A stretch of 31,550 nucleotides of DNA, from assembly GCA_035570275.1 (NCBI GenBank), contig DATMNI010000088.1:1-31550 (forward strand). Direction: 5' to 3'. Made by a program: the position numbers and the translations under genes. Origin of the DNA: DATMNI01 sp035570275 (GTDB lineage: Bacteria > Acidobacteriota > Terriglobia > Bryobacterales > Bryobacteraceae). Below the pieces are notes generated by a model. The model was not told where the DNA came from. It did no database searches and was given only the letters and a program-made list of their open reading frames with translations. This document shows, piece by piece, positions 1 to 7,505 of the stretch. How positions within the stretch are numbered: the first letter of the stretch is position 1; every line of letters starts with the position of its first letter.

Positions 1-4
1 ACTG

Positions 5-1336
5 GTGCCTCAAACTATCCACATCATCGGCGGCGGCCTGGCGGGCTGCGAAGCGGCCTGGCAAATCGCGCGCCGCGGTCTGCCTTCGGTGCTCCACGAA
101 ATGCGGCCGGTGCGTCCTACCCCTGCCCATCAGACGGACCGCCTGGCCGAACTGGTGTGCAGCAATTCGCTCAAGTCCGAATCCGAATCCACCGCCCCTT
201 GGCTGCTGAAAGAAGAGTTGCGCCGGCTAGGCTCGCTGCTGCTCCGCTGCGCCCAGACCGCCCGCGTTCCCGGCGGCCACGCGCTCACCGTGGACCGCGA
301 CGTCTTTGCCGCCGAAGTCACCGCCGCCATCGCCGGCGAACCGCTCATCGCACTGCGGCGCGGCGAAGTCACCGCCATCCCGGAAGACGCCATCACGATC
401 ATCGCCAGCGGCCCACTCACCAGCGGCCCTCTGGCCGGGGAGATCGCGCGCATCACCGGCGCCGGCCGCCTCTTCTTCTACGACAGCATCAGCCCCATTG
501 TGGACGCCGAAACCGTGGACACCAACATCGCCTTCTGGGCCTCGCGCTACGGCAAGTCCACCGATGGCACCGACGACTATCTCAACTGCCCCTTCGACCG
601 CGACCAGTACGAGCGCTTTGTGGACGAGTTGCTGCAGGCCCGGCTCGCGACCGCGCACATTCCGGAGGACGACACGCGCTACTTCGAGGCCTGCCTGCCC
701 ATCGAAGAACTGGCCCGCCGCGGGCGCGATACCCTGCGATTCGGGCCCATGAAACCCGTGGGGCTGTGCGATCCCCACACCGGCAGGCGGCCCTGGGCCG
801 TGGTCCAACTCCGCCAGGAGAACCTGCGCGCCCAAAGCTTCAACCTGGTCGGCTTTCAGAACCACATGAAATTCGGCGACCAGGCGCGCGTGTTGCGCCT
901 GATTCCGGGCCTGGAAAAGGCCGAGTTCCTGCGGTTCGGCCAGATCCATCGCAACACCTACATCAACGCGCCCGCGCTGTTGACCGCCACTCTGCAATTG
1001 CGCAGCCGGCCGGAGGTCTTTTTCGCCGGCCAGATTTCGGGCGTGGAAGGTTACGTGGAGGCCATCGCCACCGGATTCATGGCGGGCGTGCACGCCGCCG
1101 CTTGGGCAACCGGCAAGAACCCCCGAGGCTTTGCGCGCGAAACCGCCCTCGGCTCCCTGTGCCACTACGTGAGCGGCGCCGACCGCTTCAATTACCAACC
1201 CGCCAACATCACCTTCGACCTTTTACCGCAACTTGACGAGCCAACCAGGCTGGCGCTAAGGAAAGACAAGCAGGCCCGTCACGCCGAAGTTTGCCGGCGG
1301 GCGCTGGCGGCGCTGGAAGAGTACGCCTGTGTGTGA
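5..1336 (+). CDS. trmFO: TrmFO, folate/FAD-dependent tRNA (uracil-54-C5-)-methyltransferase
   Basis: Makes ribothymidine at position 54 of tRNA in the cytoplasm, using methylenetetrahydrofolate as methyl donor and FADH2 as reductant. The 443-residue protein has the family's usual length. An N-terminal FAD-binding Rossmann motif, IIGGGLAGCEAA, lies at residues 7-18. The two cysteines known to be catalytic in the family are visible: Cys52 in VCSNSLKS and Cys230 in FEACLPIEE. The conserved GFQNHMKFGDQ and FAGQISGVEGYVEA motifs follow. It starts at a GTG four bases into the window, so the ribosome binding site cannot be seen. The last 8 bases overlap the recombinase gene; a trmFO-xerC neighbourhood is common in bacteria. 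Identification is secure. Confidence 0.97.
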   Translation: MPQTIHIIGGGLAGCEAAWQIARRGLPSVLHEMRPVRPTPAHQTDRLAELVCSNSLKSESESTAPWLLKEELRRLGSLLLRCAQTARVPGGHALTVDRDVFAAEVTAAIAGEPLIALRRGEVTAIPEDAITIIASGPLTSGPLAGEIARITGAGRLFFYDSISPIVDAETVDTNIAFWASRYGKSTDGTDDYLNCPFDRDQYERFVDELLQARLATAHIPEDDTRYFEACLPIEELARRGRDTLRFGPMKPVGLCDPHTGRRPWAVVQLRQENLRAQSFNLVGFQNHMKFGDQARVLRLIPGLEKAEFLRFGQIHRNTYINAPALLTATLQLRSRPEVFFAGQISGVEGYVEAIATGFMAGVHAAAWATGKNPRGFARETALGSLCHYVSGADRFNYQPANITFDLLPQLDEPTRLALRKDKQARHAEVCRRALAALEEYACV

Positions 1337-2369
1337 GGTGGTTCCAGAGGCCGTGTCCGACGCGCCGCCCGAGGCCGTGTCTGAACCGGTGCCCGAGGCC
1401 GTGTCCGCACTCGCCCGCCAAATCCAGCGGTACCTGGAGGACCTGACGCGTGGCGGCGCTTCCGGCCACACCGTCCTGGCATACGAATCCGACCTGCGCG
1501 AATTCCTGGTGTTCCTCTCGCCGCCCGAAACCGAACCGCCGGCGCCCGGCGCCATCGACGTGCTCACCGTCCGGGAGTGGCTGGTAGCGCTGTACCGCCA
1601 CGACCGGACCGCCGTAACCATCCGCCGCAAACTGGCGGCGCTGCGCGGGCTGTTCCGGTTCATGCTCCGCGAGGGCGTGGTCAAGGTCAACGTGGCGCGC
1701 CTGGTGCGCACACCCAAGGCGCCGATAAAACTGCCCGAAGTGATGACGGCCGAGCAGGTGAACAACCTGATCGATGCCGTGGGCGGGGGTACGCTGGAGC
1801 GGCCGTTTCCGGTGCGCGACCGCGCCATCTTCGAACTGCTCTACGGCTGCGGCGTGCGCGTCAGCGAACTGGCCGGGCTGAACCTGGAGGATATCGACCG
1901 CGGCCAGGGCTGGCTGCGCGTACGCGGCAAGGGCAAAAAGGAACGACAGGTGCCGATGCCCGGGCCGGCCGCGCGGGCGCTGGAACGTTACCTGGGCGAT
2001 CGGCCGGTAGTGCGCGACCAACCCGCGGTCTTTCTGAATTACCGGCGCGGCCGGCTAACCACCCGCGGCATCGCCGGCATCGTGAAGCTCTACGCCACCT
2101 ATCTGGCTGGCGACCCCGCGGTGCACCCCCACAGCTTCCGCCACGCCTACGCCACGCACCTGCTGGCCGATGGCGCCGACCTGCGCGCCATCCAGGAACT
2201 GCTGGGCCACGCGCGCCTTTCCACTACCCAGAAGTACACCCAGGTCTCGCTCACCGACCTGATGGCCGTGTACGACAAGGCTCACCCCAAGGCCCACGGC
2301 AAAGAGGCCCGCGGCAAAGAAGCCCGCCCCAAAGAACCCCGCCCCAAAGAACCCCGCCCCAACCCGTAA
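1329..2369 (+). CDS. XerC/XerD-type tyrosine recombinase
   Basis: Site-specific tyrosine recombinase, probably acting on chromosome dimers at dif. The 346-residue protein has a SAM-like N-terminal DNA-binding domain (about 28-115) and a catalytic domain (about 135-315). All catalytic residues can be placed: Arg177 (GCGVRVSELAG), Lys201 (RGKGKKERQVP), His268 and Arg271 (PHSFRHAYATHLL), His294 (LLGHARLSTT) and the nucleophile Tyr303 (QKYTQVS). It starts at GTG 1329 inside the end of trmFO. Two parts are unlike normal Xer proteins: a Pro/Glu/Ala/Val-rich head of about 27 residues and a Lys/Pro/Arg-rich tail of about 25, both built from in-frame DNA repeats. Position next to trmFO favours XerC, but XerC and XerD cannot be told apart here. 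Phage or transposon integrase is less likely given the housekeeping neighbour. Confidence 0.93.
   Translation: MCEVVPEAVSDAPPEAVSEPVPEAVSALARQIQRYLEDLTRGGASGHTVLAYESDLREFLVFLSPPETEPPAPGAIDVLTVREWLVALYRHDRTAVTIRRKLAALRGLFRFMLREGVVKVNVARLVRTPKAPIKLPEVMTAEQVNNLIDAVGGGTLERPFPVRDRAIFELLYGCGVRVSELAGLNLEDIDRGQGWLRVRGKGKKERQVPMPGPAARALERYLGDRPVVRDQPAVFLNYRRGRLTTRGIAGIVKLYATYLAGDPAVHPHSFRHAYATHLLADGADLRAIQELLGHARLSTTQKYTQVSLTDLMAVYDKAHPKAHGKEARGKEARPKEPRPKEPRPNP
1347..1406 (+). repeat. 24-bp period direct repeats in the recombinase N-terminus
   Basis: The 12-mer GAGGCCGTGTCC (last base T in the second copy) occurs at 1347, 1371 and 1395, an exact 24-base period. It encodes EAVS three times in the Pro-rich head of the Xer protein, so the extension probably arose by tandem duplication. 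Confidence 0.85.
2301..2360 (+). repeat. Four 15-bp tandem repeats in the recombinase C-terminus
   Basis: Four adjacent 15-base units (2301, 2316, 2331, 2346) of the form AAAGAAcCCCGCCCC. The last two are identical and the first two differ by a few bases. They encode KEARG, KEARP, KEPRP, KEPRP after the catalytic domain, giving a basic, probably disordered tail. The unit is a multiple of three, so copy-number change would keep the frame. Confidence 0.9.
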
Positions 2370-2374
2370 CGCCC

Positions 2375-3730
2375 ATGAGCCTGATCGCCAATCTGAGGCG
2401 CGAGTTTCGTCCCATGCTGCGCCTGGCCGTGCCGCTGGCGATGGCGGAACTGGGCTGGATGGCCATGGGTTTCGTCGACATCGTCATGGCGGGGCCCCTG
2501 GGACCGGCTGCTATTGGCGCGGGCAGCCTCGGAAACATGCTGTTCTTTCCCCTAGTCATCTGTGGGACCGGCATGTTGCTGGGCATGGACACGCTGGCGG
2601 CCCGGGCCTTCGGCGCCAAGGACCTCCCGGAGTGCCGCCGCATCCTGATCAACGGCTTGTGGATGGCGCTCGGCCTGGCGCCGGTGTTGGCAACCACGCT
2701 CTGGCTGACCATCCCGCTGCTCCGCTCCACCGGCACCAACCCGCGCGTCATGGCGCTGGTGGTTCCGTATCTTAAGGCCTTGCTGTGGGGCATCTTTCCA
2801 CTGCTATGTTACTCCGCCCTGCGGCGCTATCTGCAGGCGATGAACATCGTCAAGCCCCTGACCTTCGCGGTGATCAGCGCCAATCTGGTGAACCTCGCCG
2901 GGGACTGGGCGCTCATGTACGGCCACCTGGGGGTGCGGGCCATGGGGCTGACCGGCTCGGCATGGTCCACATCCATCGCGCGCGTTTACATCGCCGCGGT
3001 GCTGGCGGGCGCGGTGCTGTGGGAAGAGCGCAAAGCCGGTAACCTGATATTCCTGATGTCCTGGAAACCGGACCTGGCGCGCATCCGGGATTTATGCCGG
3101 TTGGGCCTGCCCGTCGCCATGCAGATACTCATCGAAGGCGGCGTGTTCGGCGTGGTGACGGTGCTGGCGGCGCGCCTGGATGAGGCTTCTCTGGCCGCCC
3201 ACAGCCTGGCGGTGAACGTGGTGTCGATCACCTACATGGTGCCGTTGGGCATCAGTTCGGCGGCGGCGGTGCGCGTGGGCCAGGCATGGGGCCGCAGGGA
3301 TGGCCACGGTATCGCCATTGCCGGCTGGACCGCGCTCCTGTTGAGCGGCCTCTTCATGGGCATCGCCGGCCTGGCGTTGGCGATTGTGCCGCGCTGGATC
3401 ATCTGGATCTATACCCGCGACGCCGCCGTGATCGGCGTAGGCGCAGGGTTGCTCCGGATCGCCGCGTTGTTTCAACTGTTCGATGGTTTCCAGGTGGTTG
3501 CCGGCGGCGCACTGCGCGGCCTGGGCGACACCCGTTCCCCGATGCTGGCCCACCTGGCCGGATACTGGGTGATCGGGATGCCCGTGATTTACGTGTCTTG
3601 CTTTTCGTTCGGTTGGGGCGCACGGGGGATTTGGGCGGGCCTGAGCGTCGCGCTGATCCTGATTGGGATTGTGCTGGTGTGGCTGTGGCGCCGGCGGCTG
3701 CGGCAGAACGCCTATGGGATGCTGGCGTAA
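2375..3730 (+). CDS. MATE family cation-coupled efflux transporter
   Basis: Inner-membrane antiporter of the multidrug and toxin extrusion family, exporting cationic compounds in exchange for Na+ or H+. The 451-residue product has about twelve hydrophobic segments and the twofold MATE layout: an N-terminal half opening with LRLAVPLAMAELGWMAMGF and a second half opening with LCRLGLPVAMQILIEGG. The conserved GDTRSPM-type loop appears as RGLGDTRSPMLAHL near residue 390. I chose ATG 2375, just after the recombinase stop, because the hydrophobic MATE start follows directly; the same frame is open far upstream but only as an artefact of GC-rich DNA. The substrate cannot be told. The 5-base gap to the previous gene suggests cotranscription. 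Confidence 0.93.
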   Translation: MSLIANLRREFRPMLRLAVPLAMAELGWMAMGFVDIVMAGPLGPAAIGAGSLGNMLFFPLVICGTGMLLGMDTLAARAFGAKDLPECRRILINGLWMALGLAPVLATTLWLTIPLLRSTGTNPRVMALVVPYLKALLWGIFPLLCYSALRRYLQAMNIVKPLTFAVISANLVNLAGDWALMYGHLGVRAMGLTGSAWSTSIARVYIAAVLAGAVLWEERKAGNLIFLMSWKPDLARIRDLCRLGLPVAMQILIEGGVFGVVTVLAARLDEASLAAHSLAVNVVSITYMVPLGISSAAAVRVGQAWGRRDGHGIAIAGWTALLLSGLFMGIAGLALAIVPRWIIWIYTRDAAVIGVGAGLLRIAALFQLFDGFQVVAGGALRGLGDTRSPMLAHLAGYWVIGMPVIYVSCFSFGWGARGIWAGLSVALILIGIVLVWLWRRRLRQNAYGMLA

Positions 3731-3766
3731 GGGGAACTCGCCATATCCTGGATTTATGAGATACTG

Positions 3767-4039
3767 GTGAATATGGAATACCAAACCTTGCGCGTTGATA
3801 ATCAGGGTCGAGTGATGCTCCCCTCCTGGTGGCGGAAGAAGGAGGGAGTAGACTCTTCCACCGAGTTATGTGCCGCCGTCACGGAGGAGGGTGGATTGGT
3901 TCTGGAAACCCGCGAACACGGGCTGCGCCGCGCCCGGGCGCTGCTGCGGAAGTACATTCCTGAGGGCGTGAATCTATCGGATGAGCTGATCGCGGAACGG
4001 CGGGCGGAGGCGGCACGTGAGCGCGAACCGCGCCGGTAA
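3767..4039 (+). CDS. AbrB/MazE-type antitoxin of a VapBC module
   Basis: A small protein of 90 residues with an N-terminal AbrB/SpoVT-like swapped-hairpin DNA-binding domain (about residues 6-48, with LRVDNQGRVMLPSWWRKKEG) and a charged C-terminal helix (about 53-90) of the sort that wraps the toxin. It is expected to neutralise the PIN-domain toxin encoded next and to repress the operon. It starts at GTG 3767; ATG 3773, two codons in, is an equally good choice, and no strong ribosome binding site precedes either. The 23-base overlap with the toxin gene is typical of type II modules. Confidence 0.82.
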   Translation: MNMEYQTLRVDNQGRVMLPSWWRKKEGVDSSTELCAAVTEEGGLVLETREHGLRRARALLRKYIPEGVNLSDELIAERRAEAAREREPRR

Positions 4040-4406
4040 GCCGGTGTTCGATGCATCGGCTGTGCTGGCGCTGCTGCAGGGCGAAACCGGCGAAGAGAAG
4101 TTGCGGAAACTGCAGCCGCAGGCGGTGGTCAACGCCGTGAATGCGGCGGAAGTCCTGGCGAAACTGGTGAACCGCGGCATGCCAATTAAGGAAGCCCATG
4201 CGGCCTTCGACGCCCTCCACCTGGAGACGCTGCCATTTGAGCCGGCGATGTCGGCGATCTCGGCGAACTACGTCCACAAGGGTGTGTCGCTGGGCGACCG
4301 ATGCTTTCTGGCGGCGGCCCGCTTGCGCGGATCGGGATGGACGTCGGACCACGGTCTGGCGGCACTAACCGGCAGCCTGGTTCCGCCTTTGAATTTCTTC
4401 CGATGA
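4017..4406 (+). CDS. VapC-type PIN-domain ribonuclease toxin
   Basis: A 129-residue PIN-domain protein, probably a Mg2+-dependent ribonuclease toxin. The acidic cluster is in place: Asp12 (VFDASAVLALLQGE), Glu45 (NAAEVLAKL), Asp94 (SLGDRCFLAA) and Asp111 (TSDHGLAAL). No residue of the active site appears lost, so it should be functional. It starts at GTG 4017 within the antitoxin gene, giving translational coupling. The substrate, in known VapCs often a tRNA or rRNA loop, cannot be inferred. A six-unit tandem repeat begins right after its stop codon. Confidence 0.87.
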   Translation: MSANRAGKPVFDASAVLALLQGETGEEKLRKLQPQAVVNAVNAAEVLAKLVNRGMPIKEAHAAFDALHLETLPFEPAMSAISANYVHKGVSLGDRCFLAAARLRGSGWTSDHGLAALTGSLVPPLNFFR

Positions 4407-4412
4407 TTCGCA

Positions 4413-4496
4413 GGATCGGATCGGCCGGATCGGGTCGGCCGGATCGGGTGCGGCCGGATCGGGTCGGCCGGATCGCATCGGCCGGATCGGACCGGC
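4413..4496. repeat. Six tandem 14-15-bp GC-rich repeats
   Basis: Six head-to-tail units of GGATCGGGTCGGCC-like sequence start at 4413, 4427, 4441, 4456, 4470 and 4484. Units 2 and 4 are identical, unit 3 has one extra G, and the others vary at positions 7-10. Each unit junction creates CGGCCGGATC, which is partly self-complementary, so the block could fold. It lies between the toxin gene and the next start codon with no gene in it. Confidence 0.92.
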
Positions 4497-4539
4497 TGCC
4501 GTCCATCCCTTCCGCCCAAATGCTAAACTCCGCAATGAG

Positions 4540-4851
4540 ATGCTTGTCTACACGGGATCGCCCGAGGACTCGCGCGAGCTCATCGAATTCGTGCGGCGCG
4601 AGGCCCCCAACTTTCGAACGTTTCGCAAGCTCGTCGTCACTCGCGAGAAGACGGTATTGCGCGACGTCAATGGGGACGGCATCGAGTTTCCCGGCCTCAC
4701 CTACGGTGGGGCCGCCCTGGAGTCGCTATTGCATGAGGTCGGCGTGGTATTCACGCCCGCAACCCTTCACAATCCCAACGCCACGGCCAGTGGCATCAAA
4801 GAGTTCAGTCTCAGCGCGGTCAATCCCTGGGGCCACGAGCGCGTCCTGTAG
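4540..4851 (+). CDS. Hypothetical protein, 103 residues
   Basis: I do not recognise this protein. It is a soluble, mixed-charge product of 103 residues with no signal peptide or membrane segment. Visible features are a charged N-terminal part (SPEDSRELIEFVRREAPNFR, residues 7-26), a short DVNGDGIEFPG stretch and a C-terminal end SLSAVNPWGHERVL. Codons use mostly G or C at the third position like the confirmed genes nearby, which supports a real gene. It starts at ATG 4540, 43 bases after the tandem repeat. It precedes an Imm1-like gene, but nothing in it looks like a toxin domain. Confidence 0.6.
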   Translation: MLVYTGSPEDSRELIEFVRREAPNFRTFRKLVVTREKTVLRDVNGDGIEFPGLTYGGAALESLLHEVGVVFTPATLHNPNATASGIKEFSLSAVNPWGHERVL

Positions 4852-4927
4852 GGTTCACCGTCCAATGCCTTGCTATTTTGGCTGGGCGCAGGGATGTGAA
4901 CGACGGCGCGACTTGCCGGCTCACGGG

Positions 4928-5341
4928 GTGAATGCCAGAATAGTGGAAAGGGTGACCTTTCACGACCTCCAGCAGGTTGATAACCCGATGAACGGAACAG
5001 GGCTTGAGTCTGCAGCCGCATTAGCGGAACTTTTTCGATCCCTAAACAATCGAAAGCCCTTCCTCTTTGAACTTCGTGGCGACAACGGCTTCACGTTGAC
5101 CGTCGGTTTTGGTGACTGCGGGTGCGTTCAATACAACTCCAGCAACGGCTCACCGCCGTATCTGGTGGCGGTAGCCAAAGACGTGGGAGACGCCAGTCAG
5201 TTCGTGGAGTTCCTTGCCGGAAACACCCTGACACCGATTCCGCGGCGGTTCTGTTTGCCGATCGGACAGATCGAGAAGATCGCTGTCCATTTCCTTGCGA
5301 GCGGCGGTAGATCGAGAGCAGTGACTTGGGAGGAGATCTGA
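4928..5341 (+). CDS. Imm1-like immunity protein
   Basis: A 137-residue soluble alpha/beta protein resembling the Imm1 family, whose members protect against polymorphic toxins such as nucleic-acid deaminases. Supporting pattern: a central strand pair with LTVGFGDCGCVQY, then YLVAVAKDVG, and a C-terminal helix followed by a Trp-Glu-Glu end (AVHFLASGGRSRAVTWEEI), the layout I associate with this family. The start is uncertain: GTG 4928, GTG 4943, GTG 4952 and ATG 4988 are in frame, and none has a clear ribosome binding site. The conserved part begins near VTFHDLQQV, so ATG 4988 would cut into it. No toxin gene adjoins it. Family assignment is by pattern memory, not a search. Confidence 0.55.
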   Translation: MNARIVERVTFHDLQQVDNPMNGTGLESAAALAELFRSLNNRKPFLFELRGDNGFTLTVGFGDCGCVQYNSSNGSPPYLVAVAKDVGDASQFVEFLAGNTLTPIPRRFCLPIGQIEKIAVHFLASGGRSRAVTWEEI

Positions 5342-5412
5342 CCTCAGCTCGGTTTTTTCCGTCGGGTTCATCTGCGTTTATTGGCGGCACCGGATTTCCG
5401 CAATTTCGCCAA

Positions 5413-7500
5413 TCAGAACGCCCACAGAATACTGGTATACCCGGTATGCGCGTCGAAGTTCTGGTTGTAGGCTGCGCCCGGCCGGAAGCCTGCAGGCCCA
5501 AATAGGTGGAACTGCTCCCCGTAGCTATAGAACTGCCACGCCGCGTTCCAGCGCACTTTGGATGAGATCCGGTACGACACCCGCAGCAGCGGCGATTGGT
5601 AGGTCAGCGGGAACGTCTGCACGCTCGAAAGCTGCGCCTGGATCGGGTCGCTCACACCAGTGGGCACCGCGGTGGCACGCCCGTCTCCCGTATCCTTGGT
5701 GATGGTGTATCCCACATACACATCCGCTCTCTTGGCGATGGCGAATCGCGCGCCCACATTCACCGCGTGGATGTTGCTGATGTAAAACGAAGAGTAAGTG
5801 TTCTGTAACACGGAGCGAGTCCCGCCGGCGAAGAATTGCAGGCCCGTGACCGTGTCCAGGTGCAGCTTCATGTAACTGGCATCCAGCGCGAACCAGTTAT
5901 TCGGCGCCAGCGACGCGCTGGCCGTATAGTTGCGCGAGTGCGAACTGGAGGTAGTCACGGATGACGGCGCACCCACGTTGTATACCTGCCCGTATGACGT
6001 CGCAAGCTGCAGCTTCTTGGCCCGGTAATCCACGCGCCCGCCCAGCGTGTGGTAGTTGCGATCGCTGATGGGAGTCAACGGGTTGTTGGCGCGGCCCACT
6101 TCACCGTTCACGGTGATCGTCAGAGGCTTCACCGGCTTGATGCGGATGCCCAGGCGGCCGGTATTCAGGTGGTTTGCGGTCTGGTACAAACTGGTCCCCG
6201 AAACACTGAACGACGGTATCGAAAAATCCTCCAGCGTCCGCACCAGCCGGTCCGTATACGCGTATCCGGCAAAGAAGCCGATCCAATCCGTGACGCGGTA
6301 GTTAGCGGTGGTCGAGTTAGTCACCAGGCGGTCGCTCAAATAGCGGAAGAAGACGCTGGTGCCCAGGTCGGTGCCGGTATTGAATTCGGAGTAACTCGAA
6401 GGGCCGATGATTCGCAGACTGCTCACTGAGGTGTTATTGACGACGGTCAGATTCTTAGTGGGAAACAGGCTGATGTTCAAATCCCCGGCCAGCATCGGCC
6501 GCTCGGCATTTCCCAGCACCGCGATCTGGCGGCTGGCGGCGCTCCCCAGCCGGCTGATCCCCGCGGACGATTCGTTCATGGCGAAATCGTTCCTGCCCGA
6601 TGTGTAGTTGATCCGCGCGTTGAGCGCCCAGCCCTTCCGGTTGGTGAACAGGTTGCCTAGCCATCCAGGGGCCCGGCCATGCACCGGTTCGGAGCGCTGG
6701 AACGCCTGCAGCGCGGTCCCATCGGCGGCAGAGACGGCCGACAGGGCGCCCAGTGGATTGAGCGTACCGCCAGCCACCGTGCCGAGCGAACTGGAGGGCG
6801 TATCGTCCTTGAAAAAATCCCAGCGGCGCAGCACCGTGAATTTGAAGCCGGCGAAATCGGCGTCGGCCCCGAGACGGTATTCGTTCCACTGGCGGCGCAC
6901 ATCGCTGAACACCGGCACGCCCGACCCGTTGTTGTCGAATTCTATCGCCGTGGAAAGCGCCGGGCCGGTCTGCGTATCGCGGCTGTAGCCCACCCGGAAG
7001 CGTACGTGCGATTGCGGCAGCAGCGTGAAATCGTGGTCCTGCATCCGCCGGATGTTGTCCATCAGGTGCAAACCTCCGGCCACGGTTAAGCCCGGGTTGT
7101 AGTAGTCGTTGAGCCGCCACAGCATGTCGTAGCGGTAGAGGTTGTTCTTTTCGATGCGCAGGGAGGCCGACTGGTAAGGGTCGTTACCTAGCCCCATGGT
7201 GTTGAGCACAATCGAATCGAAATAGTGGCCGTGGCCGTCCTTGGAATTGATGGTGAAGCTGCTGCCCAAAAGGCGCAGGCCGTTGCGGTAGTTGACATCG
7301 CTGCGATATTCGCCCAGGTCGCCGCCAACCAGGCTCCAGCGGTAGCCGATTTCGAACGATTGCGTGATATTGTAGTCGCCGGTGTTCTCGCCGCGCGCCG
7401 GGCCCACCTGCTCCGGCGTGGGGGCCGCCACCTGCTGCGCTCCCAAAACTCCAATGGTCGTTCCAACGGCCGCGAAAAGTATGCAGAATTTTGTCGGCAT
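5413..7500 (-). CDS. MtrB/PioB-type outer-membrane porin for a decaheme cytochrome
   Basis: A 695-residue outer-membrane beta-barrel protein, expected to sheathe the decaheme cytochrome encoded just upstream so that electrons can cross the outer membrane. Visible: a signal peptide (MPTKFCILFAAVGTTIGVLGA), long runs of alternating polar and hydrophobic strands typical of a barrel of more than 20 strands, and a C-terminal Phe (SILWAF) as in porins. Length matches MtrB/PioB (about 650-800). The N-terminal CXXC found in Shewanella MtrB is absent. It starts at ATG 7500, preceded by TGAGGT eight bases away; this binding site overlaps the cytochrome stop codon, so the pair is coupled. Assignment rests on barrel features and partnership more than on a single motif. 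Confidence 0.78.
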   Translation of the reverse strand: MPTKFCILFAAVGTTIGVLGAQQVAAPTPEQVGPARGENTGDYNITQSFEIGYRWSLVGGDLGEYRSDVNYRNGLRLLGSSFTINSKDGHGHYFDSIVLNTMGLGNDPYQSASLRIEKNNLYRYDMLWRLNDYYNPGLTVAGGLHLMDNIRRMQDHDFTLLPQSHVRFRVGYSRDTQTGPALSTAIEFDNNGSGVPVFSDVRRQWNEYRLGADADFAGFKFTVLRRWDFFKDDTPSSSLGTVAGGTLNPLGALSAVSAADGTALQAFQRSEPVHGRAPGWLGNLFTNRKGWALNARINYTSGRNDFAMNESSAGISRLGSAASRQIAVLGNAERPMLAGDLNISLFPTKNLTVVNNTSVSSLRIIGPSSYSEFNTGTDLGTSVFFRYLSDRLVTNSTTANYRVTDWIGFFAGYAYTDRLVRTLEDFSIPSFSVSGTSLYQTANHLNTGRLGIRIKPVKPLTITVNGEVGRANNPLTPISDRNYHTLGGRVDYRAKKLQLATSYGQVYNVGAPSSVTTSSSHSRNYTASASLAPNNWFALDASYMKLHLDTVTGLQFFAGGTRSVLQNTYSSFYISNIHAVNVGARFAIAKRADVYVGYTITKDTGDGRATAVPTGVSDPIQAQLSSVQTFPLTYQSPLLRVSYRISSKVRWNAAWQFYSYGEQFHLFGPAGFRPGAAYNQNFDAHTGYTSILWAF

Positions 7501-7505
7501 GGCGG

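Noticed and set aside
4413..4496. A CRISPR array
   Set aside because: The units are directly adjacent with no spacers and no cas genes lie nearby.
4301..4927. Upstream extension of the Imm1-like frame through the repeat block and the 103-residue gene
   Set aside because: The translation of the extension is low-complexity Ser/Arg/Pro and runs through the tandem repeat; the conserved part begins only near 4928.
5342..5412. A hairpin terminator (GAGG...CCTC followed by GGTTTTTT) between convergent genes
   Set aside because: The stem has only four pairs and the T-run does not follow it directly; not convincing.
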